Source: Centrapalus pauciflorus
Lineage: Eukaryota; Streptophyta; Magnoliopsida; Asterales; Asteraceae
Assembly: GCA_020465985.1 (NCBI GenBank)
Contig: JAANYP010006342.1
Coordinates: 666,501-730,500, forward strand
Reading direction: 5' to 3'
Length of the DNA stretch: 64,000 bases
A program made the position numbers and the translations under genes. Under the pieces are notes generated by a model, which saw only the letters and a list, made by a program, of their open reading frames with translations, had not been told where the DNA came from and did no database searches. Below are positions 12,171 to 25,080 of the stretch, piece after piece (position 1 is the stretch's first letter; each line of letters starts with the position of its first letter).

Positions 12171-15100
12171 TCAGAGTTGCAAAGCTAAGTCGGGTTGCTG
12201 AGAATCAACCAGCATACCAGTTGACTGTCTCACCGGAGACCCCATTGACTGGTACCCTATATTTAGATCAGGGGCTCGAGACTCTTGTTGCTTTGGTCTT
12301 AACTGCTGCTGCTGCTGCAGCATTTGAGGCGCCGCCCCTCTCCAACTAGGTTGAACCTGAAACCTTGACAAATCTGTGGTTGCTATTTGAGGGAAACCGA
12401 CATGTCTGTTTTGGAGATGAACCTCGTTGATAGTTCCAACTGGTTGTGGGACAAAAGAATGGACAGGTTGTTGATAACTGTTCTTGTCTGGCTGAAACTG
12501 AATGCCTGGAACCGGAAACTCGCCATGAAACCGCGACACTTGAGGTTGCTGGCGATCACGAGTGGGGTTATACAAAGAATCAGCATATATCTGTTGTTTG
12601 TGGGGGTTTGTGTTTTCTGATAACGGTGGCTTCATGAATCCTCCGCCCCCTCCTAACGTCATCCATGCCTGAGCAGCAGTTAAAGCAGCATTGGTAGAAT
12701 CGTCTTTTTTGGAGCCAGTTTGGGAACCGTTTGAAATCTGTTGATGCTGCTGCGGCTTTGAAGAGAAGTGGGGAATAGTGGAAGCAGCATTGTTTGCATC
12801 CTCTCGTTTTGGGCTAAATGGGGAACCAGAACCAAAACCAAAACCATTTGAGTTGTGTTGGTGCTGAGCCTTCTCGGATAACATTTTCATCATCTGAACT
12901 GGATCACTGAGGCCCTGTTGTTTTTCCTGTCGATGGGGTAAAATATTGTCGGTTGGAACCATTCTGTTACCATCTCGACTAGTTGCTATGGGTTTTGCTT
13001 CCTGTTGGTAGGGCCTATTGGCATTCGCAGGAACCATTCTGTTACAATCCAGACCAACTGGTGCAGGTTCTCTGTTACTTGGTCTCCCAGAGACATATCC
13101 ATTATTGTTACCGTTCGGATGCTTAAAAGATGCCAAAGACGCAAGATTTCCGGTCCGTGAAACTGGTTTTGCTGATCTAGGAGAGGGGATCTCAGAAGCA
13201 TTAGAAACAGGTCTTGTTGCAACAAAGTCAGTAGCCCTTACATGTGTGGGTGGTGGATGATTCAGTTCAACTTGTGGTAACCCCTCCATTTCAGGTTTCT
13301 TGAAGTTCCTGGATGGTGAGTTCTGTTGAAGAATATTTGAACCAGCAAATGAGGGTTTCACTTGCAAAGAAGAGAAGAAAGGAGGTCTAGGATCTTTACT
13401 GCTTTCCCTAGGAGAATCTTGCTTTACAGGAATCCTTGAACTGTAACCGACGGTCGTGTTACCAAATCCTGGTGGTTTCTGTGAATCATGCCCATTGTCG
13501 TTCAGCTTCTTCCCATCCACAGAGCCTTTACGAGTTCTATCATTACCAGGAGCTGTAACTTCAAAAGTTCTTTTCTCGTCCCCATCATTAGAATTAATCT
13601 GGAAGTGTGCAAGAAAATTGGGTTCTTTCAAGGTGCAGTTTCCAGGCATTAGTACTGGAGTTGAAAGTGGTTCATACTCTCCTACCCAACCACGGCCATA
13701 TTTCACACCTTCAGGCAAGGCTTGCTCTATTGTCTGAGATGCAACTTTCCAAGCAACAGATCCAAGAGTTGCAGCAAAACGAGACAAGCTCCTAGCGTAG
13801 GAATGATCTGCATGCAGCCCAACCTGGTGCCCAAAGATTATAACCTTATGAATGAGAGGATAATTACTATCAAATAGAAGATTTAGTATTATTGCAACGT
13901 ACAGGAATGAAATGCTTGCTTTCACCCTCAAAGGTAGAAAATATAGAGTTCGATTCAGTTACTGGCTGAACAGATGTATTGTATGTTGCACGTCGATTTT
14001 CATCATGTACTGGCTGAACACATGTGTTGAATGTTGCACGTCGATTTTCATCATGTACAGATGACTTTCTTCCAAATTTAGATGTGAAGCCCTTCCCTGC
14101 ATAAGCAACTTCCTATAAATATTTGTGGGCACAACAAACATGATTTGCTGAATGAAGACTTAGATACTAATGGGGAGTAAATAGTTATCAATCACTGTCT
14201 AGACTTTCAGCAGTCACATGAAAATGCGCATCTTAATACGTTTAAAATAAGTTTTCAGTGCTGGAATGTGACGCAACTGCTTTCGCTCACGATTATAATA
14301 ATAAATAGCTTAAGCATATTTTATAAAACTTCCATAGAAAAGGAGACTACATGCTTCAACCTCAGATATCATCTTAATTAAGTGTAATTATAGAAATCTC
14401 AGCTAGTTATTACTCCCGAACACAAAAAAGTGTGACAATCTTATTGGTATGGATGTGTGTTGTAACTATTTCAAAATTCTTACTGCTAATATTAAAAACT
14501 TTAAAAGCATGGAAGGATTTAACAAAAGATAGGAATTAATGCAATGAGATACCTGGTACTAGTTCTTGCTCTTTGTCTAAATTGTTATCAGGAGAATTTA
14601 CAGCAATCTGAACATCACTGTTATTTGGCCTGACAGGGGTCTGGGCAGATGAACCATTTGGGAATTCTCCTGTTCTGACATTGCCACCAGAGATGGAATC
14701 AGAGCCAACAGGGTCCTGTGATGTCCACACCACCGACTTCTTTAGTTGTTTTTTAGGTAGCGAGAAACTTGGTGTGGTTCTGGGTTCTGACTTCGGTTCT
14801 ATCTCAGACCGATCAACATTAGCCCTTAGCCTCTGGAATTTCAGTTTCGCCAGCTCTTGAATAGAGCTTGCCTTCCCAAATTATTAGCCAAGTGAGATCA
14901 ACAAACTGAACAAGATTGCTAAAACAAGAGGAAATGTAAAACATTCAAATTTCAAAATGAATACCTGTTTATAGTAAATTGTATCTGGTGCATTGTATTG
15001 CATTGCATTTGTGCAAATAAGAAGCACGTCACTCTGCATTCAAGAAAACCAACCATCAATTTTTTAATAGATAATTATTAGATGGAAGAACATAGAAGGC

Positions 15101-16564
15101 AGCTACAAATTCAACAATTTTATTGATAGCAAGAACTAAACATGATCAGGATTCAGGAATGCCTTGCAAAATATCATTAATTAACCTGATGCTAGCAGGT
15201 GTCATGGGTCTTCAGACTAATAGAGATGTACACACGAATACCAGCACTTAGTGTCAATAATAATAGCAGTTTGATGGTTAACTAGCAAACATCTAACAGA
15301 CGTATTTCGTACTCTTAACAGTATATAACGGCAATATGATCACATATATTAAAAGTACATGAACCCCACAAATGTTGTCCATCTAAGAACAACCGATTGC
15401 ACTACAAGATACATGAATTCACAGCCCTTAAAGATGATTTGGACTCATGTAAAAAACCATCCAACTGAACTACAAAGAAGACTAGGTATTATCCAATTTC
15501 ACTAGGATATACAACTAAAGCATTGTCATCATCTATTTCCCAGTTTCTCTGATACCTAGCAGGAGAGGCTTGGGAAGCTATGGAACTTCTGATCAGGTCC
15601 ATAGATCAAAAATCCTAAAAGCATCACCGGCATAGCAATTACATAAAAGCACAGTTATTATCCATTTCCCCCGTTTCATCAAGAAGCAAGCATACTTCCA
15701 AGAAAAGACATAAAAGGTGAAAGAACAATACCAAGAGCAATTGGACAACAATTACACCATTGAAGTATTTATCAAGAACATAAGAACTCCAAATCAAGTA
15801 TATGGAACCCATCATTCAATCAGACGTCCAAGTCACTGAGGAAACAAAAAACTCACCTCAAATTCTTTCAAGTTTAAATACAACCCTTTTGCAAGCTTTT
15901 TCTTCACAGTAGCGAAGTCCATCGGCTGCTTGATCACGTCATGATAATCAGGAAGCTGCAATAAAGCAAACACCGATGTCATTTACCTAAAACTCAAATT
16001 AATAAAATTACAAGAAAATGATAGTAAGAATAAAAGAGAAACTATAAAGTACCTCCTCAGGATCAACTGGCTCAGCATAAACCCCATAAATATCTTTTCT
16101 GCCACAATTAAGCAATCGCAAAATCACATTTTGAAAGAGCTCTTACCCGAAAGTATAAAATGCCAAATATTTTCCAATGAGACTTACTTTTGAAGTTTAT
16201 CGAGAATCAACTCTAGAGTCCTTTTGTCAGGCAACGGTACCCCTCCTGGAAGATCTGACGTCGTCCCTACTCAATATCCCAATGAACAATCAGTAACAAT
16301 TTGGCATAATGTTGATGCACAAATGAATAAAGCCGAAAATTGCAACGAACCACAACCGAAGTCTGACCGTCCTGCTGCTAATTCTTCCTCTTCTTCTTCT
16401 TCGTCATCATCTTCTTCTTCTTCCAATTTCCGAACTCTTATCTGTCATGATGAGAAAAGATATACCTCAAAACTTGGACCCTTTCAGTATAAATATATTA
16501 AAATATACTTGCAATATGTAGGCGGCAGAGACCTATACATTCAAAAGACAGAGTGACACGAAAT

Positions 16565-16614
<50 letters not shown>

Positions 16615-17289
16615 GAGTGGCGGAGAGAGAAAGATAGGCAGCATGCTTAGATTCTGTGTGTGATTGTGTGGGGGTTTAGTTTATGACAGTTGACTCGACC
16701 GTTACAATCAATCCAATCTCTCCATCCCCAAATGCATAAATGCACCCTTAAAAATGGCGTTCGAACTTTGGTCACAGTGAATTCCACTTAGCTGCCTGAA
16801 CACACACAAATTTCTCACTTCCACATTATCAGTCACTCTCTGCAAAATCGATTGATTAAATGATTTCAGATCCAAACAATCAGTTACCTCTTCAATTTCA
16901 TTATCTTCATCATCATCTTCATCACCTCCAACAATTTTCCGTTTCTTCGACGGCTTAACATCGTCATCCTCATCGTCGTCTTCAGACGATGAAGAAGAAG
17001 AAGAAGAAGAAGACGAGGGCGCGTGCGTCACGCGCCTGTTCGACCTAGAATCGTCTTCACACAGCAACAGCCTAAGCTTCTTCTCTCTCCTACCTACTTC
17101 CTCATCTTCATCATCATAAAACTCGTCATCGTCCACATAATCATCGATGTCAAAGTGGTACCTGACGTTCCGGCGTCTGCGGCTCCTTCGTCGGTCCACC
17201 GGTGACGGCGGCGCTCCGGAGGACTTACGGTGAGCTCGATCTGAGTTTGATGGCCTTCCTTTTCTCTTCCTCCTCACGATCTGACCCAT
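12171..17289 (-). CDS. Bromodomain protein of the BRD1/BRD2/BRD13 type, SWI/SNF subunit (~981 aa)
   Basis: Minus-strand exons, 5' to 3': 16888..17289, about 16357..16441, about 16188..16266, 16053..16098, 15857..15955, 14965..15033, 14553..14871, 13903..14096 and 12171..13823. They stay in frame. The protein starts MGQIVRRKRKGRPS and has a long acidic and Ser-rich N-terminal region. A single bromodomain follows (about residues 175-275) with VYAEPVDPEELPDYHDVI, PMDF and AMQYNAPDTIYYKQ; the acetyl-lysine-binding Asn is in QYN, near residue 251. A plant-specific block VGLHADHSYARSLSRFAATL and a Gln/Pro/Asn-rich tail follow. Arabidopsis BRD1, BRD2 and BRD13 are subunits of BRM-type SWI/SNF remodellers, so this is probably a nuclear remodeller subunit; the length fits BRD13 best. 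The C-terminus DLALQL contains an LxLxL (EAR-like) motif. Exon 8 encodes a 16-residue tandem duplication. The junctions between exons 1, 2 and 3 are the least certain part. A strong acceptor in exon 8 (tatgcag|GG) keeps the frame; the nearby tatag site would not. Confidence 0.9.
13958..14056 (-). repeat. 48-bp coding tandem duplication inside the bromodomain gene
   Basis: Two adjacent copies of a 48-bp unit encode VHDENRRATFNTCVQP followed by VHDENRRATYNTSVQP in exon 8. The period is a multiple of three, so the frame is kept. The single motif (HEENRRATYN type) is conserved in homologues as I recall them, so the second copy appears to be lineage-specific. Confidence 0.85.
16566..16607. repeat. 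(GA)n microsatellite in bromodomain gene intron 1
   Basis: An almost uninterrupted GA repeat lies in the first intron. On the transcribed minus strand it reads as a (TC)n polypyrimidine tract about 125 bp upstream of the exon 2 acceptor. Confidence 0.9.
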
Positions 17290-18712
17290 CTTTTTCGGCT
17301 GCGAGCTTCGTTTCTCTCTCTATCTCTCTCTGTGTAGGGTGTTTCTCTCTCTTCTTTTACTAGTTCCGTATTACAGAGTATTATTTCCCTAGGTATCTAT
17401 CCCCAACCTCACTCCGAACCTCAGGTTTGGAATAAGGTTTTTTGTCTTTTCTGAAATAAATTACTTTGAATAAACAGTACCCAAAATTTTTGAATTATTT
17501 TTGTACGCCGAATCAATTTGGAATTTTTAATCAAAAAGTAGCAAGCAGCCTCCTCGGTTTATTTTCATCTCAAAATACTTGATTTAGTTTACATTTTAAT
17601 ATTTTTATTGATAATATACATGTAATTTATGACACTAAAAACTAAAATGTTATTTTGTTAAATGGCTTATACTTCAATGGTTGGACCTTTAATTGTAAGT
17701 TTAAACTTTAAAGTCAACCAGATCAATACTCATCTGCTTTTGTAGTACTTGTTAGACAAGTTTTAAGCTTTTGGAGCTAGATAGCTGAAAATAATATTGT
17801 GATGATGTAATAGATTAATAAAATTGTACCCTCTATAACTTAAATATAAAAATTTGCTATGTAATAACTTAAATCATTTGCTTAATATATATTAGTTATG
17901 ATTGATATTTGTGTTGTTAGCTGAGACTTTTATTATAAGATCCTTACTAAAATTGAGTCTTACAGTGCAATCAAAACAACATTTTATTATATGAGTGTCA
18001 AATAATCAAGTTAGTTATAACACGTCCATAACCAATTAAAACGTTTTACACACATTAAGGGTTCTTTTGTAAAAACAAATATGGTTGTCGACTTTTAACC
18101 TACAAAATTAATTTTATGTAATTGCCGTATGCATATATGTGCCATCGAAACAACCTTATATGATATGAACGCCAAATAAGCGAGATGCTTTTTATAGCAC
18201 GTTCATAACCAATTAAATTGGTTTAAAAACATTAAGATTTTTTTACGAAACTATTTTGATTATGAACTTTTACTTATAAAATAAAAAAACTAGTACCAAA
18301 TTAGCAAGATACTTATCGTAGCACGTCCATAACCAATTAAAATGGTTTAAACACATTAAGGGATTTTTATGAAATTAATATTGCTTGTGGACTTTTACTT
18401 ATAAAATAACAAAAAAAAAAAAAAAAAAAAAAAAAAACTAGTATAATGGGTCAAATCATAGGAATTTAGGATTGGTGACTTTTTTTCATGACCGTAAACA
18501 TTCGAATATGGATATATGTAATATGTTGTTCTTCAATTTAACGATAAAAATTCTTGAAGTCTTATATCATCATTTGTGGTATAGACTTATAAATTTTGTT
18601 ACCTACAAAAAAATGTAAACAACAGTTGATTTTGTGGTAGGATTTTACGATCCGGATCTATCTTGATATTGCATAAATGAAAACGATTATACTTAAAACC
18701 TTGATCTTGACT
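17290..18712. other. 5' flank of the bromodomain gene and intergenic DNA
   Basis: The first ~100 bp is CT-rich 5' UTR or promoter of the bromodomain gene. Beyond it I see no gene, only the diverged tandem repeat at 17985-18410 and a poly(A) tract at 18411-18437. Confidence 0.5.
17985..18410. repeat. three diverged direct repeats
   Basis: The phrase 'cacgtccataaccaatta' followed by 'acattaagg' and 'gacttttac(t/c)tataaaat' occurs three times, starting near 18023, 18202 and 18321. Copies are similar but diverged, with unequal spacing. Confidence 0.7.
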
Positions 18713-18941
18713 TGGGGTGGTAATTTCGGCCAATTCAAGCAAACAGGTTGAACGAGTCAACGATCAAAAGACAAAAATTTAACACATAGTTGAATTTTTT
18801 TTCAAAAAAGAATTTGTTTAATATATCATTTCCTAGATATTCAGTTTTTTAAAAAATTATGTTCTCACTTAATTTTTTTTACCCTATGTCATTTTGATCA
18901 TCTTATTCGTTTGACCAATTGGATCGAAATTATCATCCCTA
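18713..18941. mobile_element. Ac-like hAT MITE (229 bp)
   Basis: The ends are inverted: TGGGGTGGTAATTTCGGCC at the left and GGATCGAAATTATCATCCCTA at the right, the GGGATG/CATCCCTA style of Ac/Ds. The flanks TCTTGACT (18705-18712) and TCTTGACA (18942-18949) form an 8-bp target duplication with one mismatch, as expected for hAT. No coding sequence. Confidence 0.8.
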
Positions 18942-19695
18942 TCTTGACAATTTTGTTTCAAACTGATTTCATGTATAGTCACAAAAAATATTGCATGTTT
19001 TAATTGATACAAAATAAAATACCATCAAACGGCTTTTTATAGTATGATTCTAGAATGTTTAGGTCTTAACATTATTATTATTAATTATTATTATTATAAT
19101 TCATTTTGGGAATGAAATACATTACATGAAAACTAAAAACGTGTTTTCAAATAAACAATGAGCCAAACTAAACTTTGCCACGTTTTGTGTTCGGTCTCAT
19201 TTTTATTCTGTTGTTAATGCTTTCAGTCATTCTCTTTTTGTGATGTTATAGGCTTTTGTTTGTATGTTGTTTTTCATTTTATGTTATGCCTTTAACATCT
19301 CACTAAGCTTATTTTTTGTTTAATTTAAACTAAAATTAATTGTTCTATAAATTATGAAAAATCATGAAAACGTATTGTACAACTAAATATAATTTAACGA
19401 ATCTAAAATACCAGTTAGATTCATGTTTGATATGAAAAGTGTCCTTCATATATGATCAATAATGAAAATATGTTATGAATCGTAACATGTACCGATGTAT
19501 GATTTTAAATACTCAACGTTGAATATTTGATGTGAAATAGATATAGGTAATTGTATGACAATATATATTCATATAAAAAACAAATATTTTATTGATTATT
19601 TTTGTGACTTATCCATGAATTTGTATATATGATTCTACATGCAGTTTCGTGAATTTATAATATAATCTATAATCTATTTCTTTCGTTAAATTATA

Positions 19696-20082
19696 GGGTT
19701 AATATTGAAAAAGCCTAATCAACTTTTCTCATTTTCTTAATTAAGTCCCTAAACTTTTTTTTTCATATTTTAAGTCTCTAAACTACGTTTATCCAAAAGT
19801 ATATATCTTTGACCAACTAATGGATTTGTTGGTAGAATACAACTGATAAAACAAAAAGTTTAGTGACTTAATCGCTAAAATATGAAAGTATTGTGGAGTT
19901 TTTTCAACATTAATCAAGCAAAAAAATTAAAGTTATTTGTTTAATAACCGGCTAAATAAGTCAAATATAAACTTTTGAATAACACAAAAATAGTCTAGGG
20001 ACTTAAATAGTAAAAAAAAAATTTAAGGACTTAATCACGAAAATAGAAAAAAGTTGATGAGATTTTTTTCAATATTAACCCT
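19696..20082. mobile_element. fold-back element with 8-bp target duplication (387 bp)
   Basis: Long inverted ends begin GGGTTAATATTG and finish CAATATTAACCCT, with 'taagtccctaaac' repeated in both arms. The flanks are AAATTATA on both sides (19688-19695 and 20083-20090). It is probably a Mutator-like or hAT-like non-autonomous element. Relatives lie at 36897-37273, 47699-47982, 51058-51417 and, more distantly, 60844-61353. Confidence 0.8.
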
Positions 20083-20585
20083 AAATTATACTCCAATAGA
20101 AAGATTGTCACTTATTTGCTTTTTACCATTACCTTTCTTGAAAAATTGATTCACACAAAAAATTATTGTATTTGCTTTTGACCAATTAGGCAATAATAAT
20201 AACAATAAAATTGAATGATTTCGTATGTTCGTTTTAATGATTATATATTATCCTTATCTAATCGACAAACTTGTTATTATTCAATTCATAATGTATATGT
20301 TATTTAAAAAAAGTTTAATATTTAAAATGGAACAAACAAATATGTAATTTCCCTTAAGGCTTATATAAACATATTAAGCAAGCATTATTTTGTTTGTTTA
20401 TAAATCAAAATAGTGGGTCCTCAGCCCACTAATGAATGAAGTTTTGGGAGGGAGGGTTTTGAAAGACGGGGACCACGTGACCGTCATGTCCAACCACTGC
20501 CTACCACGTGTTGCTAATCAAAATTCAAAAGTCCACAATCAATTTTTTCAAACCCCCCATTATTCGTAAAATTTAACAAAACCTA

Positions 20586-20955
20586 AGGGTGCGTTTAGTT
20601 ACCGAAAATTTACAAAATTTTCATCTCACTTTTCAATAAAAATGAAAACTTGTTTACTTTACAACAATTTCGTAAATTTTCATTTCACTTTTTAAAATAA
20701 CACTTTTCATATTTTCTCTCTTACTTTTCTATAACCTACCCTATATTTCTTTATACTCTTTTTATCTCTCTTACTTTTCTATCACCTAACCTATTTTTCT
20801 TATTTTATAATCACCTATATTATTTTTCTTAAAACAAAAACTTTATCATCTAAACAAGTTTTCACTTTTTATAGAAACCCTTGTATTTTTCTAAAAACTA
20901 TAACTTGAAAACTGAAATTAAAAAATGACTAGTTTTGGTGAACTAAACGCACCCT
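20586..20955. mobile_element. MITE with AGGGTGCGTTTAGTT termini (370 bp)
   Basis: Perfect inverted ends AGGGTGCGTTTAGTT and AACTAAACGCACCCT are flanked by TA on each side. Truncated relatives occur in GDSL intron 2 (43841-44180, opposite orientation) and at about 39965-40095. Superfamily not assigned. Confidence 0.85.
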
Positions 20956-21245
20956 TAAATTGCAAATTCTCATTTGGTTAGTGTAAAATCATGTAAACGG
21001 AGCACTCACTCTTTTTTTTGGCGGGATAAGATGCCATGTAAGATGAAGTCGTCAGTCACACCATTCCCATTTCTCTTACCATGACCGAAAGCCTCCCATC
21101 TCAACCTTCCCACTCTAATCGGCTTCCCCATACTCTCTCTTCCTATCTCTTTTTAAAGTTATAGATAAATTATTACTGAGATAAAAAGCTAGGTATTTAT
21201 AGTTTTTTGAAAGACAGAAAAATAAAAGGAGCAATAAAAGAAGGG

Positions 21246-21413
21246 TATTGTTATATGTACACCATCCTCTTCTTAATTTTTACTAATCACACACCCCCTA
21301 CTCACATGATTTTCGTTAATGACGTGAGAATTAATGATTAAAAGTTAATCTTCTCTCACATTAAGAAAAAGGGTGTGTGATTAACAATTGAAGGAATGTG
21401 TATATAGATTTAC
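21246..21413. repeat. small fold-back repeat
   Basis: The left arm 'aatcacacacccc...cacatgat' pairs with the right arm 'tctcacatt...gggtgtgtgatta'. It is a MITE-like hairpin of about 170 bp with no clear target duplication. Confidence 0.55.
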
Positions 21414-22202
21414 CTAAAAAGAAATAACTAATATAACATTAATGTGTTTAGAAAGACGGATTGTAAGAAAGATACACACTCTCTCACTCGTATTTAATAA
21501 CTTGATGAGTATGATTATGATTTTTTATTCTGATAGAAAAAATTAAAGTTAATTTGTTTATATTATTTGAAATGCACGAAACTATATATTTTTTCTGATA
21601 AAAGTAACATTTAATTCTTTTGGAGTTTTTTTAATACATTTTTTCATTTCTCTATTTTTTTGTAGTAAACTTTGAAAATATTAAAATCTCAAAAAAAAAA
21701 AAAAGTTAAAACTTTTAAAAATTTAATCTTAATCAACAAAATTTGATCGAATTTATTTCAATTTGGTTAAAATAAACCCAAATCTATTTCCACATTTGGT
21801 TAAAATAAACCCAAAATTTGATGGAATCTATTTCCATTTGGTTAAAATAAATTATTTGAATTGAATGTGATTTGGTTTTCATATGAATTTAATGCATTTG
21901 TGAAATCTAAATATCCAATTAACCTTTAAATGATAACACACTATTATCTTTCTTGAGATTGACAAAAAGATGATTAAGTTCAATGAAAAACCAAATTAAA
22001 TTGAAAAATAAAAAAACCAAGATAAATTGTATTCAATACATATATTCATACATCAAATGCATGTATTCATATGATTCAATTAAACATTTAATAAATCAAT
22101 ATTAATTTTAAAATAAGTTTCGATAGAAACTTATTTATAAGCAAGTTTGTATTTAATTATATTTTAAACTGTTTAAAAACATAAATAGTTATTAAAAATA
22201 CT

Positions 22203-22236
22203 CATGGAATACATGAGTTAAATAGCTAATGTGTTT
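22203..22236 (+). mobile_element. Helitron-like 3' terminus (tentative)
   Basis: A short hairpin CTCATGgaataCATGAG is followed by 'ttaaatag' and CTAA|T. That fits a Helitron 3' end (hairpin near a CTRR terminus before T). Similar words occur at about 30002-30034 and 62010-62043. No 5' end is assigned. Confidence 0.35.
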
Positions 22237-22978
22237 GTAGGTTTAAGTTATCGTGAGAAGCTAATTTTATCTTGAGAAGTATGAGAAACACTATGATTCA
22301 CTATTTTTGTATATTGATTCACTATTTTGTACATTGATTCACTTATTTTTGAATTTGTGGTTCATTATTTATAAATTCAATAACTAATGAATTAATATAA
22401 AAAAGTAATAACTTGTTGATTTATCTCATCCGGAATTTATGATTCATTATCTTTATCCTTAAAAAATGATGAATCAACACGTAAAAAAATGAATCATAAT
22501 GTTTCTCACACTTCCCAATATATATTTAGCTTCACATGTGATCCTAAATCTCTCTATATATATAAAAAAACCGTGAACAAACTCATCATATATATACACA
22601 CGTACAACTTCATAAATCAATATTTCAGTTTAGAAATTTGACTTAAATGGTTAATTATGGTTTCAATAAATTTATTCTCAAACGTTATTGTCTTAATGTG
22701 ATATGAATTTTGAAACGTTACCTATTTATGATTTTTAATGTGATACCATTTATTTTATGAACCAAATGTTATTACGAATTTTGAAACAATTTTTCAAGGT
22801 TTACAAAATGTATGAGTTATGTAATGTTAAAATTTTTTAATTTTATTACAAATAGTAAAGACCGATGAATTCCTTAATCCATATAATTTGATGAAATGTG
22901 AACAAAAGTTCATTCATTAATTTGCAACATAAGAGTTTAAACACACTATAAAAAAATTCCAATTCCTTCAAATTTTAA

Positions 22979-23209
22979 GGCGTGTTTGGTTTTTTTGATG
23001 GATTTAGTAATGGGTATGTGTATAGGTATGAGTTTGAAAGAAATGTGAGAAAGAATAGGATGAATGAAAAACCCTGAGTGTGGATAGCTTTAAATTTTTG
23101 GTAAACATTCATTACACAAACAACGTCGTATCTGTGAAACCTAAACACATTTCATTTATTAAAACTCCACCAAACAAACGCACCGTTATTTCGTGAGTCA
23201 AATGACGCC
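22979..23209. mobile_element. Tourist-like MITE (231 bp)
   Basis: The element runs from GGCGTGTTTGG to a terminus ending AATGACGCC, flanked by TAA on both sides (22976-22978 and 23210-23212). The TAA duplication and GC-rich tip suggest the PIF/Harbinger-Tourist type. Confidence 0.65.
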
Positions 23210-23889
23210 TAAGTATTGCTATAAAGAGGAGGCCAAATTAATCGCAAAATTTAATGACAAAATTGATTAAATCGGTTAAAAAAACAAATAAAATAAAATA
23301 GGCTAGCCAAATATAGAATTGGCGAATTGCTAAAGTAGCAAACCAAGGAACCAACCATGATTGCATATGGTTCCGACCCCTTGTATGTAAAGTTGCATAT
23401 AGATTCATGCATCAGTTAATCTAGACCGATTACCGAACTCGAATTAATTAAAATTAAATAGTAAATAATTTTAACTAATCGATTGGTTCAGTTATGCTTT
23501 AGTTTTTTATGTAATCGTCTCATATATAGGATCGAGAATATTTTGATGTGATAGATTACCTGATGCTCATGGTTGATCAAATCTTGAGGGTTATTTCTAA
23601 TCGTGGTTATAGCAAAATTAACCGTTTTTATTAAAGATATTCAATTTATGGTTTAAACTTGAAGAATCCAAAATCATAATCAAATTAAAATAAAATAAGA
23701 ATTACAAATTTTTTAGATTGACATTAATTTTTCGTTTTGGTTTGGATCTCGAATCAAACAATATATTTGATTTTCTGTTTGAAATTACAAAAAAAAAAGT
23801 TTTCTATAAATTTAATAATTAAGTAACAATATATTTATAATGATGAAATAGAGTAATACACTGACTCACTGGGATTTGCATTTAAAATC

Positions 23890-24150
23890 CCGTGTTTGGT
23901 TCGCAGATTTCAGTAAGGATTTCAAATCCCAGGATTTTTTAAATCCTTCCTTTCTTTGTTATTTAAAATCTCAGCCTCCCCCCTAGGATTTTAAATCCCA
24001 GTTACCTTGCATTTTTCAGATTAGCAAATTTTTTCAATAAGATAATGCAAATTCTTTGACAAAATCCTGACAAATGCAAATGCTGCATAATGCAAATCCT
24101 TTGACAAAATGCAAATCCCAGAGAAAAAAATCTGTGAACCAAACGTCTCC
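23890..24150. mobile_element. MITE with CGTTTGGTTC(A/G)CAGATT ends
   Basis: The left end 'cgtgtttggttcgcagattt' faces the right end 'aaatctgtgaaccaaacg'. The interior repeats 'atgcaaatcc' and 'ggattt' words. Boundaries are approximate and no target duplication is clear. Confidence 0.6.
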
Positions 24151-24690
24151 TTAGAAACTATGATGTATTTTACACTAGCCAATTCTATTCATACTCTTCT
24201 TAATTCCTTATAAATGTGATATCTCACACCCCCTTTAATTTGATATTTTTCCTAGTTTTTAATATTACTTTAATAATTAAATAATCAAAAAGTCTATAAT
24301 TATATATTAGAGGGGATGTACTTAGTAAAAAAAAAGGATGCATATAATAACCCTCTTAGCAGCATCTTAGGTTATTGGAAAGTTGAGTAATGCACATAAA
24401 TCATATGAATTAGGTTTGAGTGGTTTTTGTTCAAGATCTTGATAATCCACCAAATTTTGGAGTAAATGATTGATTTGGCTTTTGTCTTCAACATCTTTGA
24501 ACCACTTTGGTTAAATCATTACTTGGCACAGGATTAATGATCAAAGTAATTAGCCCATTTTAAATAGGTAATTTTTAAACCTTCCATATTTATTGAACAC
24601 TTACATTTAATTAGCCCAATTTAAATAAATAAAATCAACAATTATCAAAGTAATCATTAATGTTAAACTTATTAATTATCCAACAAATAT

Positions 24691-25080
24691 TGTAACACCC
24701 TCGAACTAATCAACAATGCCACATAATTACCACGTCAGCAACGATATAATATAATAATCCCTACGCTATTCCCAAGATACATACACGAGAACCCGATAAT
24801 TTTAAAATTTTAATTATACAGTAACAGTCACGGAAATCTCTGAATTAACACAACCTATCCGAAGTATATAAACAGTCCACAAGATATAACTACCTCCACA
24901 AAAGGTAGCTAACTCCTCGATCAAGGATAATGTAAACCTACTTTGGTGCAGCAGGCCTACTAGCAGTCCGGTCACCTGGGATACACACAACACAAACACA
25001 CGGGTCAGCTAAAGCTGGTGAGAATGCAAGGGTTAGCGTACGATTATAAAGCTCAATAAATAAATAACTCGATGACATAT
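24691..25080. mobile_element. LTR fragment starting TGTAACACCCTC
   Basis: It starts with the same TGTAACACCCTC word as the solo LTR at 27218 and has a similar 'aatgccac' block soon after. Its sequence then diverges, and no matching 3' LTR end (GATGTTACA) is found. It is a truncated relative; the right limit is a guess. Confidence 0.45.

Noticed and set aside
12137..13795. Plus-strand open frames opposite the bromodomain gene
   Set aside because: They are antisense shadows of the conserved, spliced minus-strand gene.
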